A stretch of 64,000 bases of DNA, taken from assembly GCF_003315075.1 (NCBI RefSeq), contig NZ_QNRJ01000008.1, positions 1 through 64,000 of the forward strand. The letters run 5' to 3'. The notes below the pieces were generated by a model. The model worked only from the letters and a program-made list of their open reading frames with translations, was not told the DNA's origin and ran no database searches. The position numbers were made by a program, and so were the translations under genes. This DNA is from Rossellomorea aquimaris (lineage in GTDB: Bacteria; Bacillota; Bacilli; Bacillales; Bacillaceae_B). Shown here piece after piece: positions 45,171 through 53,460 of this stretch; position 1 is the first letter of the stretch; the number at the start of each line of letters is the position of its first letter.

Positions 45171-47018
45171 ATGTGCGGAATTACAGGTTGGATTCATTAT
45201 AAACGAGATTTGTCTGATCAAAAAGAAGTAGTGGAAAAAATGGCAGAAACCCTTTCTAAAAGAGGGCCAGATGAAACGAATGTATGGATTGACCAGCATG
45301 TTGCGTTTGGTCATAAACGATTGATTGTAGTAGATCCTGCAGGAGGAAGACAGCCCATGAGCATACAGCATGACGGGCACCTTTTCACCATTTGCTACAA
45401 TGGAGAACTTTACAATACAGAAGATTTGAGAAAAGTACTTATTTCTAAGGGTTATACCTTCAATGGCCATTCTGATACGGAGGTCCTGTTAACATCTTAT
45501 ATAGAGTGGCGTGAGGATTGTGTCCATCATTTAAATGGGATTTTTGCCTTTGCTGTGTGGGACAGTGAAAAAGAGCATGTATTTATAGGCAGGGATCGAA
45601 TGGGCGTAAAGCCTTTATTTTATTTTGAAAAGGAAGAAGGAATCCTCTTCGGTTCCGAACTCAAAGCGTTACTGGCCCATCCGGATGTTTTACCTCAGGT
45701 GGATCATCAAGGGTTAGCGGAAGTACTGGGACTGGGGCCTTCCCGGACGCCTGGTAATGGAGTGTTTAAAGGGGTGAAGGAGCTCCGTCCTGCTCATGCT
45801 TTGATATTCTCCAAAGATGGCTTGAAAATATGGAGATACTGGAATGTGAAGAGTGAGGAGCATACGGACTCATTTGTTGAAACAGTGTCAAAGGTGCGCT
45901 TCCTTTTGACTGATGCCATCGAGAGACAGCTCGTTTCCGATGTGCCACTTTGTACGTTCTTATCAGGCGGACTCGATTCAAGTGCGATTACCGCGGTGGC
46001 AGCGAACAGCTATAAAAAAGAAGGAAAAGGGAAACTTCATACCTATTCCATTGATTATGAAGAAAACGAACAATACTTTAAAGCGGACGATTTTCAGCCT
46101 AATTCCGATGCGCCATGGATAGAAAAGATGACTTCGGAATTCGATACCGAGCACCATCGCTGTGTCATCAGCCAACAGCAATTGAAGGACTACCTGACTG
46201 AAGCGGTTCATGTAAGAGACTTACCGGGAATGGCAGACGTGGATTCATCCCTATTATGGTTCTGCCGGGAAATTAAACAGGATTTCACGGTTGGGTTATC
46301 AGGGGAATGTGCGGATGAAATATTCGGAGGTTACCCTTGGTTTCACCGTCCTGAAGATTTCGACCGCAGAGGATTTCCATGGATGCGCTCCACGGCTGAG
46401 CGTCAAGGTCTTCTAAAAGAAGAATGGAGCAAGAAATTAAATCTGGAAGAATATGTGCTGGAGCAATATGATCGCACAGTGGCAGAAACCCCATTATTAG
46501 AAGGGGAAAGTGAAGTTGAAGCGAAAAGAAGACAATTATTCTACCTGAATTTACTTTGGTTCATGACGACATTGTTAGATCGTAAAGATCGAATGAGCAT
46601 GGGGGCAAGTCTAGAGGTCCGTGTGCCATTTGCTGATCATAGACTCGTAGAATACGTCTGGAATATACCATGGGAGATGAAAATGCACGAGGGAAGAGAA
46701 AAAGGGATTCTGCGAAAGGCTCTTGAAGGAGTATTGCCTCACGAAGTCCTTTATCGTAAGAAAAGTCCGTATCCAAAAACCCACCACCCTGAGTACACGA
46801 AGCTGGTCAGTAACTGGTTGAATGAAATACTCGAAGACAAATCAAGCGTTCTCTATGAATTATTCGATGAAGAAAAACTGAAAGAAATCGTTGCAACAGG
46901 CGGATCTGCCTTCGAGGTGCCATGGTACGGCCAACTCATGACCGGTCCCCAGCTACTTGCCCACCTGGCACAGATTCATGTTTGGTTTAAGGATTATAAT
47001 GTTGAGATTGTGGAATAG
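45171..47018 (+). CDS. asnO: Asparagine synthetase (glutamine-hydrolysing), AsnO-type
   Basis: The 615-residue enzyme makes asparagine or amidates a related substrate from glutamine. The N-terminal Ntn amidotransferase domain uses Cys2 exposed after Met removal (MCGITGWIHYKRD). The C-terminal synthetase domain has the pyrophosphate loop FLSGGLDSSA. ATG 45171 is required for the catalytic Cys; the GTG at 45156 would bury it. Length and position, next to yisN and before the carotenoid genes, match B. subtilis asnO (yisO), which is needed for normal sporulation. Confidence 0.92.
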   Translation: MCGITGWIHYKRDLSDQKEVVEKMAETLSKRGPDETNVWIDQHVAFGHKRLIVVDPAGGRQPMSIQHDGHLFTICYNGELYNTEDLRKVLISKGYTFNGHSDTEVLLTSYIEWREDCVHHLNGIFAFAVWDSEKEHVFIGRDRMGVKPLFYFEKEEGILFGSELKALLAHPDVLPQVDHQGLAEVLGLGPSRTPGNGVFKGVKELRPAHALIFSKDGLKIWRYWNVKSEEHTDSFVETVSKVRFLLTDAIERQLVSDVPLCTFLSGGLDSSAITAVAANSYKKEGKGKLHTYSIDYEENEQYFKADDFQPNSDAPWIEKMTSEFDTEHHRCVISQQQLKDYLTEAVHVRDLPGMADVDSSLLWFCREIKQDFTVGLSGECADEIFGGYPWFHRPEDFDRRGFPWMRSTAERQGLLKEEWSKKLNLEEYVLEQYDRTVAETPLLEGESEVEAKRRQLFYLNLLWFMTTLLDRKDRMSMGASLEVRVPFADHRLVEYVWNIPWEMKMHEGREKGILRKALEGVLPHEVLYRKKSPYPKTHHPEYTKLVSNWLNEILEDKSSVLYELFDEEKLKEIVATGGSAFEVPWYGQLMTGPQLLAHLAQIHVWFKDYNVEIVE

Positions 47019-47031
47019 TAGACGTACAAAA

Positions 47032-47073
47032 CAGGTGAGCTTCTTATAAGGAAGAAGCTCACCTGATTTTGTT
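47032..47073 (+). terminator. Terminator after asnO
   Basis: CAGGTGAGCTTCTT pairs perfectly with AAGAAGCTCACCTG around ATAAGG, then a T-rich tail. Confidence 0.92.
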
Positions 47074-47184
47074 TGGGAAAGTGAGCCCTTGGTTCTGTGA
47101 TCCTCCGTCGGTCAACTTACCCGGTAATTATAAAGAATTAAGAGACAGGTACAAACATAGATTTAAAGTAATAATGAAGAGAAA

Positions 47185-47230
47185 AGGAGGCATAGTAAAA
47201 GGAAAGAAACCTTTTGCATGCCTTTTTATC
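47185..47230 (+). terminator. Orphan terminator-like hairpin before the carotenoid operon
   Basis: GGCAT...AAAAGG pairs with CCTTTT..ATGCC, followed by five T. No gene stands between it and the asnO terminator 110 bases earlier, so it may end a small RNA. The rest of 47074-47448 holds no open frame, only the crt promoter at its end. Confidence 0.5.
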
Positions 47231-47359
47231 TCTTTGTAAAAGGGCCAAACTCCTACATAAAGTTGAAAAACCTAAATCCTATTTTTTGTGTTTATTTAAT
47301 GGGAGACAAGCTGGTTTTACTGAGAAAAAAATAAAATCTGAAAAAATAGAGTTTAAACT

Positions 47360-47410
47360 TTGTTTCTACCGGAAAAGAGTTGTATAATTAGTTGTATAAC
47401 AATTGTATAA
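47360..47410 (+). promoter_or_regulatory. Carotenoid operon promoter with three phased TTGTATAA repeats
   Basis: TTGTTT at 47360-47365 and TATAAT at 47383-47388 are 17 bases apart. The octamer TTGTATAA occurs at 47380, 47392 and 47403, so it recurs every 11-12 bases on one DNA face, covering the -10 box and start point. A direct-repeat operator is a fair inference. Confidence 0.6.
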
Positions 47411-47448
47411 TGAATGTACAAATAAAAAACACACTGGAGGCTATAACA

Positions 47449-48972
47449 ATGGCCAAGAAAATGATCGTCATAGGCGCTGGTCCAGGTGGCTTGGCAGCGG
47501 CAATGCTGCTGGCCGGCAAGGGATACGACGTAGAAATATATGAGAAGCAAACATTTGTTGGCGGACGAAACGGGGCTGTCACCATGGGGGGATATACGTT
47601 CGATATTGGACCCACGTTCCTAAGTATGCCGGAAATTGCTGAGGAATTATTCGAGGCGGCAGGAAGGAATCTACACGATTATGTGGATTTACAAGAGCTC
47701 TCGATGATGTACGAACTTATATTTAAAGATAAAAGAGTGCAGATGTTTAAAGACCCGGAGCGGCTTTCTGAAGAAATCGAGCGTCATTATCCAGGGAATG
47801 CAGAAGGATATACACGTTTTATGAATGACACTCGTAAAAAAATGGAACGTTTAAAGCCGATTCTTCAAAGTCCTATGGATCGATATTATCAATATATCAG
47901 CTGGAAGGTTTTGAGGGCACTTCCCCAATTATCCTTAGGAAAATCACTTTATAGTGTGTTAAGTGATTATTTCACCGATCATGAATTGCGGTTAGCTTTT
48001 ACCTTCCAATCGAAATATTTAGGGATGTCACCGTGGGAGTGTCCGGGGGCATTCTCGATTCTGTCCTTCATGGAGCATGAATATGGCATTTTTCACCCTA
48101 TCGGAGGGGTAAATCAGCTATCGAAAGCCATGGCCAAAGTAGTAACGGAGCATGGAGGTTCCATCCATTTGGGCCGCGGGGTCAAGAAATTGTGGATTGA
48201 AGATCGTCATGTGGTAAAGGGAATCATTACGGAGGACGGAGAGAAGGTTACAGCAGATGAAGTCATCATCAATGGAGATTTTGCTCATGTGATGAGTAAC
48301 CTTGTAGAAGATGGGGTTCTCAAGAAATACAGTAAAGAAAAACTGAAGAAGAAGAAGTATTCCTGCTCCACCTTCATGATTTATCTTGGAATCGATAAAC
48401 AGTATGATCTGCCTCATCACAGCATCCTGTTTGCAGAAGACTATAAGAGAAATGTGGAGGAAATTACAGAGACGTTTACACTTCCGGAAGATCCCTCCAT
48501 TTATATTCAAAATGCTTCCGTGACAGATCAGACGCTGGCACCCCCAGGACATTCCACCTTATATATTCTTGCCCCCGTGCCGAATAATGTAAGCGGAATT
48601 GATTGGACAGAGAATGAGCAAACCTTCCGGAATCTTGTTCTGGATGCAGTTGAAAGCAAAACAGGTTTGAAGGATATCCGGGAACATATCCAGGTTGAAA
48701 AAATCATCTCGCCTCATCACTGGGAGGCAGATTTCAATATTTATCAAGGTGCGACCTTTAATCTCGGTCACCAATTAACACAAATGATGGCAATGAGACC
48801 TCACAATAAATTTGAAGAGCTTGAAAACTGCTGGCTTGTCGGAGGAGGGACCCATCCGGGAAGCGGGCTGCCTACGATATTGGAATCAGCCCGGATTACA
48901 ACGAATATGCTGATGAACGAAGATCCGTCCCATTCGTTCACTAAAGACCAAACAATGGGGGAAGCATTATGA
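47449..48972 (+). CDS. CrtN-like carotenoid desaturase/oxidase, first copy
   Basis: A 507-residue flavoenzyme of the phytoene desaturase family. The FAD site is VIGAGPGGLAAAMLLAGKGYDVEIYEK at the N-terminus, and the C-terminal signature is WLVGGGTHPGSGLPTILESARIT. In C30 pathways one such paralogue desaturates dehydrosqualene and another oxidises a terminal methyl to an aldehyde (CrtP/CrtNb type). I cannot tell which this is. ATG 47449 follows CTGGAGG; the frame to 47392 passes through the promoter. It overlaps the next gene by four bases (ATGA). Confidence 0.85.
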   Translation: MAKKMIVIGAGPGGLAAAMLLAGKGYDVEIYEKQTFVGGRNGAVTMGGYTFDIGPTFLSMPEIAEELFEAAGRNLHDYVDLQELSMMYELIFKDKRVQMFKDPERLSEEIERHYPGNAEGYTRFMNDTRKKMERLKPILQSPMDRYYQYISWKVLRALPQLSLGKSLYSVLSDYFTDHELRLAFTFQSKYLGMSPWECPGAFSILSFMEHEYGIFHPIGGVNQLSKAMAKVVTEHGGSIHLGRGVKKLWIEDRHVVKGIITEDGEKVTADEVIINGDFAHVMSNLVEDGVLKKYSKEKLKKKKYSCSTFMIYLGIDKQYDLPHHSILFAEDYKRNVEEITETFTLPEDPSIYIQNASVTDQTLAPPGHSTLYILAPVPNNVSGIDWTENEQTFRNLVLDAVESKTGLKDIREHIQVEKIISPHHWEADFNIYQGATFNLGHQLTQMMAMRPHNKFEELENCWLVGGGTHPGSGLPTILESARITTNMLMNEDPSHSFTKDQTMGEAL

Positions 48973-50471
48973 AAACGGCGGTTGTTGGATCAGGAATCGG
49001 CGGGTTGATATCGGGTCTGTTACTTGCAAAAGATGGTCATGAGGTTACCATTTATGAAAAGGAGTCAACCATTGGTGGGCGACTTGCCTTTATTCAAGAA
49101 GGTGAATATAAAATTGATAAAGGACCGACCATTGTGCTCCTGCCTGAAATGCTGCTTTCCATTCTTTCAGAAGCAGGTATAAACACAGACGAAATTGAAT
49201 TCGTTCGATGTGATCCCTTGTATAACGTCCATTTTGCAGATGGTCAAACATATACAAAATATGCGGATGTGGATAAGCAATACGAAGAAATAAAACAGCA
49301 GTTTCCTGGAGATGAAGACGGATTTCTGCAATTTATGAATGATATGGATGAACGATTTACCATCGGGAAGCCGCAGTTTCTCGAATCCTCATTTTTAAAA
49401 ACGAAAGACTATCTGAGCAAGGAAACCGTCGGCTCTCTGCTGAAATTAAAAGCGTATCGAAATGTGATGGGGAATTTAAAGCATTATTTCAACCATGAAA
49501 AACTACAAACCGCCTACGGGCTTCAGACCCTATACATCGGTGGAAATCCCTATACGACACCTGCCATTTACAGTTTAGTATCCTTTAGCGAACATCAACA
49601 TGGTATCTATTATATAAAAGGCGGTTATGCCAGTCTTTTGGAGCATGTGCAGCAGGCATGTGATAGGAAAGGTGTCACTATCAAGACCTCCTTACCTGTC
49701 ACAGAAATAGAGACTAAAGGAGATAAAGCGACTCACATCGTCCTCGGAAACCATAGAGAAGAAATAGATGCAGTGATCATCAATGGAGATTTTCCTACGG
49801 CTTCCAAGCTAGTAAAGAAGAAGGCCCCTAAACCTTACAAGCCTTCATCTGGTTGCGTCCTATTGTATATGGGCGTTGATGGGAAGTTTGAAGAAAAGGA
49901 AATGCACCAATTTTATTTAAATGAACATTTCTCTGAGAATATGGAGGATATTTTCAAGAATAAGAGAATTCCTAAAGAACCTTCATTTTACGTATTTAAT
50001 CCGTCTAAGGTCGATTCATCCCTGGCGCCTGAAGGGAACAGTGTCCTATACGTCCTTATCCCTGTTCCGGTTTCCGAGAATTTGGACTGGAAGGAGGCTT
50101 CAGAATCTCTTTCCCACTACGTATTGGATAAAATGGAAAAGAAGGGATTCAATCACTTAAGAGAACGAATCACGTGGATGAAAGTAAGAACACCGGAAGA
50201 GGCAAAACAAGAGGGGTTATATTCAGGGGGAAGCTTCGGTATTGCACCCAGTTTAGGTCAATCAGGCCCGTTCAGACCACAGGTGCAACCGTTTAAGGAA
50301 AAGAATATCTTTGCTGTGGGAGCATCCATCCATCCTGGTGGGGGAGTGCCGATCGTCATGCAGGGGGCAAAACTCGTAGCTGAAACCTTTAAAGAACATG
50401 ATAAAACCGAGTCGGAAAGGAAGGATGTGACCTTACATGAACAAGATCTTGGAGGCATACGATCATTGTGA
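48969..50471 (+). CDS. CrtN-like carotenoid desaturase, second copy
   Basis: A 500-residue member of the same family, with FAD motif VVGSGIGGLISGLLLAKDGHEVTIYEKESTIGGR and the closing signature FAVGASIHPGGGVPIVMQGAKLV. The core GLQTLYIGGNPYTTPAIYSLVSF is closest in style to CrtN, dehydrosqualene desaturase, so I lean to that role. It is 4 bases overlapped with the first copy and its 3' end overlaps crtM by 35 bases. The two copies are clearly paralogues but have diverged. Confidence 0.85.
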   Translation: MKTAVVGSGIGGLISGLLLAKDGHEVTIYEKESTIGGRLAFIQEGEYKIDKGPTIVLLPEMLLSILSEAGINTDEIEFVRCDPLYNVHFADGQTYTKYADVDKQYEEIKQQFPGDEDGFLQFMNDMDERFTIGKPQFLESSFLKTKDYLSKETVGSLLKLKAYRNVMGNLKHYFNHEKLQTAYGLQTLYIGGNPYTTPAIYSLVSFSEHQHGIYYIKGGYASLLEHVQQACDRKGVTIKTSLPVTEIETKGDKATHIVLGNHREEIDAVIINGDFPTASKLVKKKAPKPYKPSSGCVLLYMGVDGKFEEKEMHQFYLNEHFSENMEDIFKNKRIPKEPSFYVFNPSKVDSSLAPEGNSVLYVLIPVPVSENLDWKEASESLSHYVLDKMEKKGFNHLRERITWMKVRTPEEAKQEGLYSGGSFGIAPSLGQSGPFRPQVQPFKEKNIFAVGASIHPGGGVPIVMQGAKLVAETFKEHDKTESERKDVTLHEQDLGGIRSL

Positions 50472-51273
50472 GAATATCATTAAACTTCACTCAAAGACGT
50501 TTTACAGAGCATTCTCCCTGTTACCGAAAGACCAAAAGAAAGCTGTATGGGCAGTATACGCATTCTGTCGCAGAGTGGATGATATCGTAGACGAGGGTAT
50601 GAAACCTTCTGAGGAATTACTGGAATTTGAAATGGAATTCGAATCGTTTTTAACAGGCTATTATAATGAAGGAGAACTTATGTGGGTAGCCTTGAACGAT
50701 GTGTTTCAACATTTCAATATGGACATCGGAGCTTTCCGGGATATGATTAAAGGGCAACGAATGGATTTGAACGGGAGAATTTACGTGACGATGGATGATG
50801 TACTGGACTATTCTTATCACGTTGCAAGCACGGTAGGGTTAATGCTTCTTCCTATTCTTGCTCCGGGGAAAGAACACCAATTGAGGGAAGATGGAATCTA
50901 CTTAGGTTATGCCATGCAGCTTACCAATATATTAAGGGATATCGGGGAAGATCTGGAAAGAGGGAGATTATATATCCCTCAGGATTTATTAGTTAAATAT
51001 GAATATACCGTAGCAGAATTCATGGATCATCGAAATAATGCTGCATTCCAGTCCATATGGGAAGAGATGGCTCAGATTGCAGAAGACTATTATGAGAAAG
51101 CTTTCCGTACAATGAATCTTTATCCTATGTATTCAAGGACCCCGGTGAAGGGTGCGGCATTATTATATCGAGCCATCCTGGGTGAGGTAAGAAATAATCA
51201 CTATAATGTTTTTTCCAAGAAACATTTCGTTTCAAAAGATTTAAAAGAAAAAATCATTTCAACGATTTCGTAA
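50437..51273 (+). CDS. crtM: Dehydrosqualene synthase-like CrtM (squalene/phytoene synthase family)
   Basis: CrtM joins two farnesyl diphosphates into dehydrosqualene, the first C30 carotenoid step. The 278-residue protein has both diphosphate-binding motifs, D48-D49-I-V-D52 (FCRRVDDIVDE) and QLTNILRDIGEDLERGRLYIP. Its homologue in B. subtilis, YisP, occupies the same chromosomal position but is a farnesyl diphosphate phosphatase. The linked desaturases make a true synthase more likely here. ATG 50437 lies inside the preceding gene, and a strong terminator follows. Confidence 0.9.
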   Translation: MNKILEAYDHCENIIKLHSKTFYRAFSLLPKDQKKAVWAVYAFCRRVDDIVDEGMKPSEELLEFEMEFESFLTGYYNEGELMWVALNDVFQHFNMDIGAFRDMIKGQRMDLNGRIYVTMDDVLDYSYHVASTVGLMLLPILAPGKEHQLREDGIYLGYAMQLTNILRDIGEDLERGRLYIPQDLLVKYEYTVAEFMDHRNNAAFQSIWEEMAQIAEDYYEKAFRTMNLYPMYSRTPVKGAALLYRAILGEVRNNHYNVFSKKHFVSKDLKEKIISTIS

Positions 51274-51325
51274 ATAAGCCCGTATGGAAGCTTTAGTTAG
51301 AAGTTTTCCATACGAGCTTATTTTT
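51273..51325 (+). terminator. Terminator after crtM
   Basis: AATAAGCcCGTATGGAA pairs with TTCCATACGaGCTTATT around a 15-base loop, followed by T. Confidence 0.9.
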
Positions 51326-51333
51326 GTTGGAGA

Positions 51334-51363
51334 ACAAAAAAAAGAGCCGCTCCGGGCAGCTCC
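51334..51363 (-). terminator. Terminator after the ammonium transporter gene
   Basis: On the minus strand GAGCTGC pairs with GCGGCTC around CCGGA, followed by eight T. Confidence 0.88.
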
Positions 51364-51371
51364 GATTCAGA

Positions 51372-52760
51372 CTATATTGTGTTTCGTTGATTGATGGTTT
51401 CACTCACTTTACCTGTTCCGATCGAATTTAGTCGGTCAACTAAATCAGATCCAAAAGGAGAAGAGGAAGAAACGTTTGATTCCAATACAGTGTCCTTTAA
51501 TTCATAGGCATTCGACCCGTGCTCTGTAAAGTCCAGTCCTGAAAGTTCTTCTTCACGTGAAACGCGAATACTGGATACTCTCGTTACGATGAACAGAAAC
51601 CCTCCGACAGTGACGGAGGTCCAGGCAATAACGGCCAACACACCGAGGGCTTGGGTGGCTACTAAAGAAATGCCCCCGCCATATAACAAACCGTTTGAAA
51701 CATCGAACAAGCCAACGGCTACTGTACCCCATATCCCGCAAATTCCATGTACGGCAATGGCCCCTACAGGATCATCGACCTTAAGTCTGGAATCGATTAC
51801 GGTTACCGCTTCAACAAGGATCACTCCTGCAATAAGCCCGATAATGAGAGAGCCGACGAGTGATACATTGGCACAGCCGGCGGTGATACCGACAAGTCCT
51901 CCCAGGGCTCCATTTAACGTCAGGGAAGGGTCGATTCGTTTAAATCTTACTAACGTATAGAAAGCGGATGAAAGAATGGCGGCTGATGCTGAGAATAAAG
52001 TGGTTGTAATGACATGAGGTACAAGCGTCGGATCAGCGGCCAAGCTGCTGCCTCCATTAAATCCAAACCAGCCGAACCAGAGGATGAATACCCCAAGGGC
52101 ACCGATCGGGATATTATGACCAGGGATAACATTCACTTTCCCTTTATTGTATTTGCCGATACGTGCTCCAAGGAAAAGCACGGTAATGAACGCTCCGACA
52201 GCACCTGTTAAATGAACGACAGTAGATCCGGCGAAATCGACGAATCCAAGTTCTGATAGCCATCCGCCGCCCCAAATCCAATGTCCGACAATCGGATAAA
52301 TGATTCCGGTCATGGCAATGGTTAATAGAATATAACTTTTAAGCTTCATGCGTTCAGCTACAGCACCTGAAATGATCGTTGCACATGTTGCGGCAAATAC
52401 GGATTGGAATAAGAAGAAGCCGATATCTTCACGTCCCGAAAGGAAAAAACTGTCAGTACCAATGATGCCTCCGGATGTTCCTCCAAACATAAACCCAAAT
52501 CCAACAATGAAAAACAGTACAGAAGCAATGGCTACAGTTAAGAAGTTTTTCATCAGGATATTAAGAGAGTTCTTGGCCCGGGTAAATCCAGTCTCGACCA
52601 TGGCGAATCCAGCGTGCATGAAGAACACAAGAACTGCAGCAATCATGACCCATAGGGAGTCAACGGATGCTTGAACAGATTCTGCGGTAGGGGCCGCAGC
52701 GAGAGCAGTAGTGCTCACAAACAGTGATAGAAGCAACAGAGCAGAAATTTTTTTAATCAA
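51372..52760 (-). CDS. amt: Ammonium transporter (Amt family)
   Basis: A 462-residue channel with 11 core helices. The twin pore His occur in STVVHLTGAVGAF and AIAVHGICGIWG, and the phenylalanine gate region and family core GFAMVETGFTRAKN are present. An N-terminal signal-like segment (MIKKISALLLLSLFVSTTALA) precedes the core, as in several Gram-positive Amt proteins. It is second in a PII-amt operon, 62 bases after the PII gene. The cytosolic tail ending SETINQRNTI may contact PII. Confidence 0.93.
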   Translation of the reverse strand: MIKKISALLLLSLFVSTTALAAAPTAESVQASVDSLWVMIAAVLVFFMHAGFAMVETGFTRAKNSLNILMKNFLTVAIASVLFFIVGFGFMFGGTSGGIIGTDSFFLSGREDIGFFLFQSVFAATCATIISGAVAERMKLKSYILLTIAMTGIIYPIVGHWIWGGGWLSELGFVDFAGSTVVHLTGAVGAFITVLFLGARIGKYNKGKVNVIPGHNIPIGALGVFILWFGWFGFNGGSSLAADPTLVPHVITTTLFSASAAILSSAFYTLVRFKRIDPSLTLNGALGGLVGITAGCANVSLVGSLIIGLIAGVILVEAVTVIDSRLKVDDPVGAIAVHGICGIWGTVAVGLFDVSNGLLYGGGISLVATQALGVLAVIAWTSVTVGGFLFIVTRVSSIRVSREEELSGLDFTEHGSNAYELKDTVLESNVSSSSPFGSDLVDRLNSIGTGKVSETINQRNTI

Positions 52761-52822
52761 TGGTATCCCTCCGAATTTGGTTTGGTAAAGCGGCTTAGTG
52801 ATTGAGTCAAGAATGAAGTGAT

Positions 52823-53164
52823 CTATAAAACGGCTTTTTTTCCTCGTTCCCCTGTACGGATGCGAATGACATCCTCAACCGGATAGATGAAAATCTTCCC
52901 GTCTCCTACGGTATCAGTACTGCAATGTTCAACAATGAGATCAATGATGTCTTCAACCTGACCATCGTCGACGATCATTTCCACCTTCACACGGGGGACT
53001 AACTGCAGTTCGAATTTATTCCCTCTGAAAATCCCTTGCTTTCCTTTCTGTTTCCCACAGCCAGCTGCTTCTGATACGGTCAGCCCGCTGAATCCACGAA
53101 GGCATAACGCTTCTCGCAGGGACAAGAATGCTTCTGCACGAATAATCGCTTCTACTTTTTTCAT
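52823..53164 (-). CDS. PII family nitrogen regulatory protein (GlnK/NrgB-like)
   Basis: A 113-residue PII trimer subunit that blocks the ammonium channel and binds nucleotides and 2-oxoglutarate. The core GDGKIFIYPVEDVIRIRTGERGKKAV and T-loop are clear. The T-loop positions 46 and 51, Tyr in enterobacterial GlnB, are Phe46 (GIFRG) and Phe51, so uridylylation or adenylylation at those sites is impossible. Gram-positive PII are generally not modified, which fits. AAGGAGG precedes the ATG. PII comes first in the operon, the reverse of B. subtilis nrgAB. Confidence 0.92.
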   Translation of the reverse strand: MKKVEAIIRAEAFLSLREALCLRGFSGLTVSEAAGCGKQKGKQGIFRGNKFELQLVPRVKVEMIVDDGQVEDIIDLIVEHCSTDTVGDGKIFIYPVEDVIRIRTGERGKKAVL

Positions 53165-53221
53165 TGTTTTTTCCTCCTTATGTTTTTTGTTCTTTCATTC
53201 TTGGATAAATTGATTCTTTGA

Positions 53222-53238
53222 TGTTAGGTTTTGTGACA
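53222..53238 (-). promoter_or_regulatory. TnrA/GlnR box upstream of the PII-amt operon
   Basis: TGTTAGGTTTTGTGACA matches TGTNAN7TNACA at every fixed position. It lies 58-74 bases upstream of the PII start codon, a suitable place for TnrA activation under nitrogen limitation, as for nrgAB. Confidence 0.8.
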
Positions 53239-53363
53239 TGAATAAGTTATATTATTTATCATATTCAGAAAATAACAAAAGTTCAAGTGTTAATTTGTAA
53301 TGTAAGCGTTTTTATGTAAAAAAACTTAACATGAATTAATGAATGCGTTTTCATTTGGAGTAA

Positions 53364-53397
53364 AAAAGAGTCAGCTCGATTGGAGAGCTGACTCTTT
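53364..53397 (-). terminator. Terminator after the MATE transporter gene
   Basis: AAGAGTCAGCTC pairs with GAGCTGACTCTT around five bases, with T on the minus side. It lies 60 bases past the stop codon. Confidence 0.85.
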
Positions 53398-53460
53398 ATA
53401 AAAAGGAGGGAGGGGAGCGGTGGTAATACTAAAGGAAGGTCCGTCCCTCTACATTGCGCT

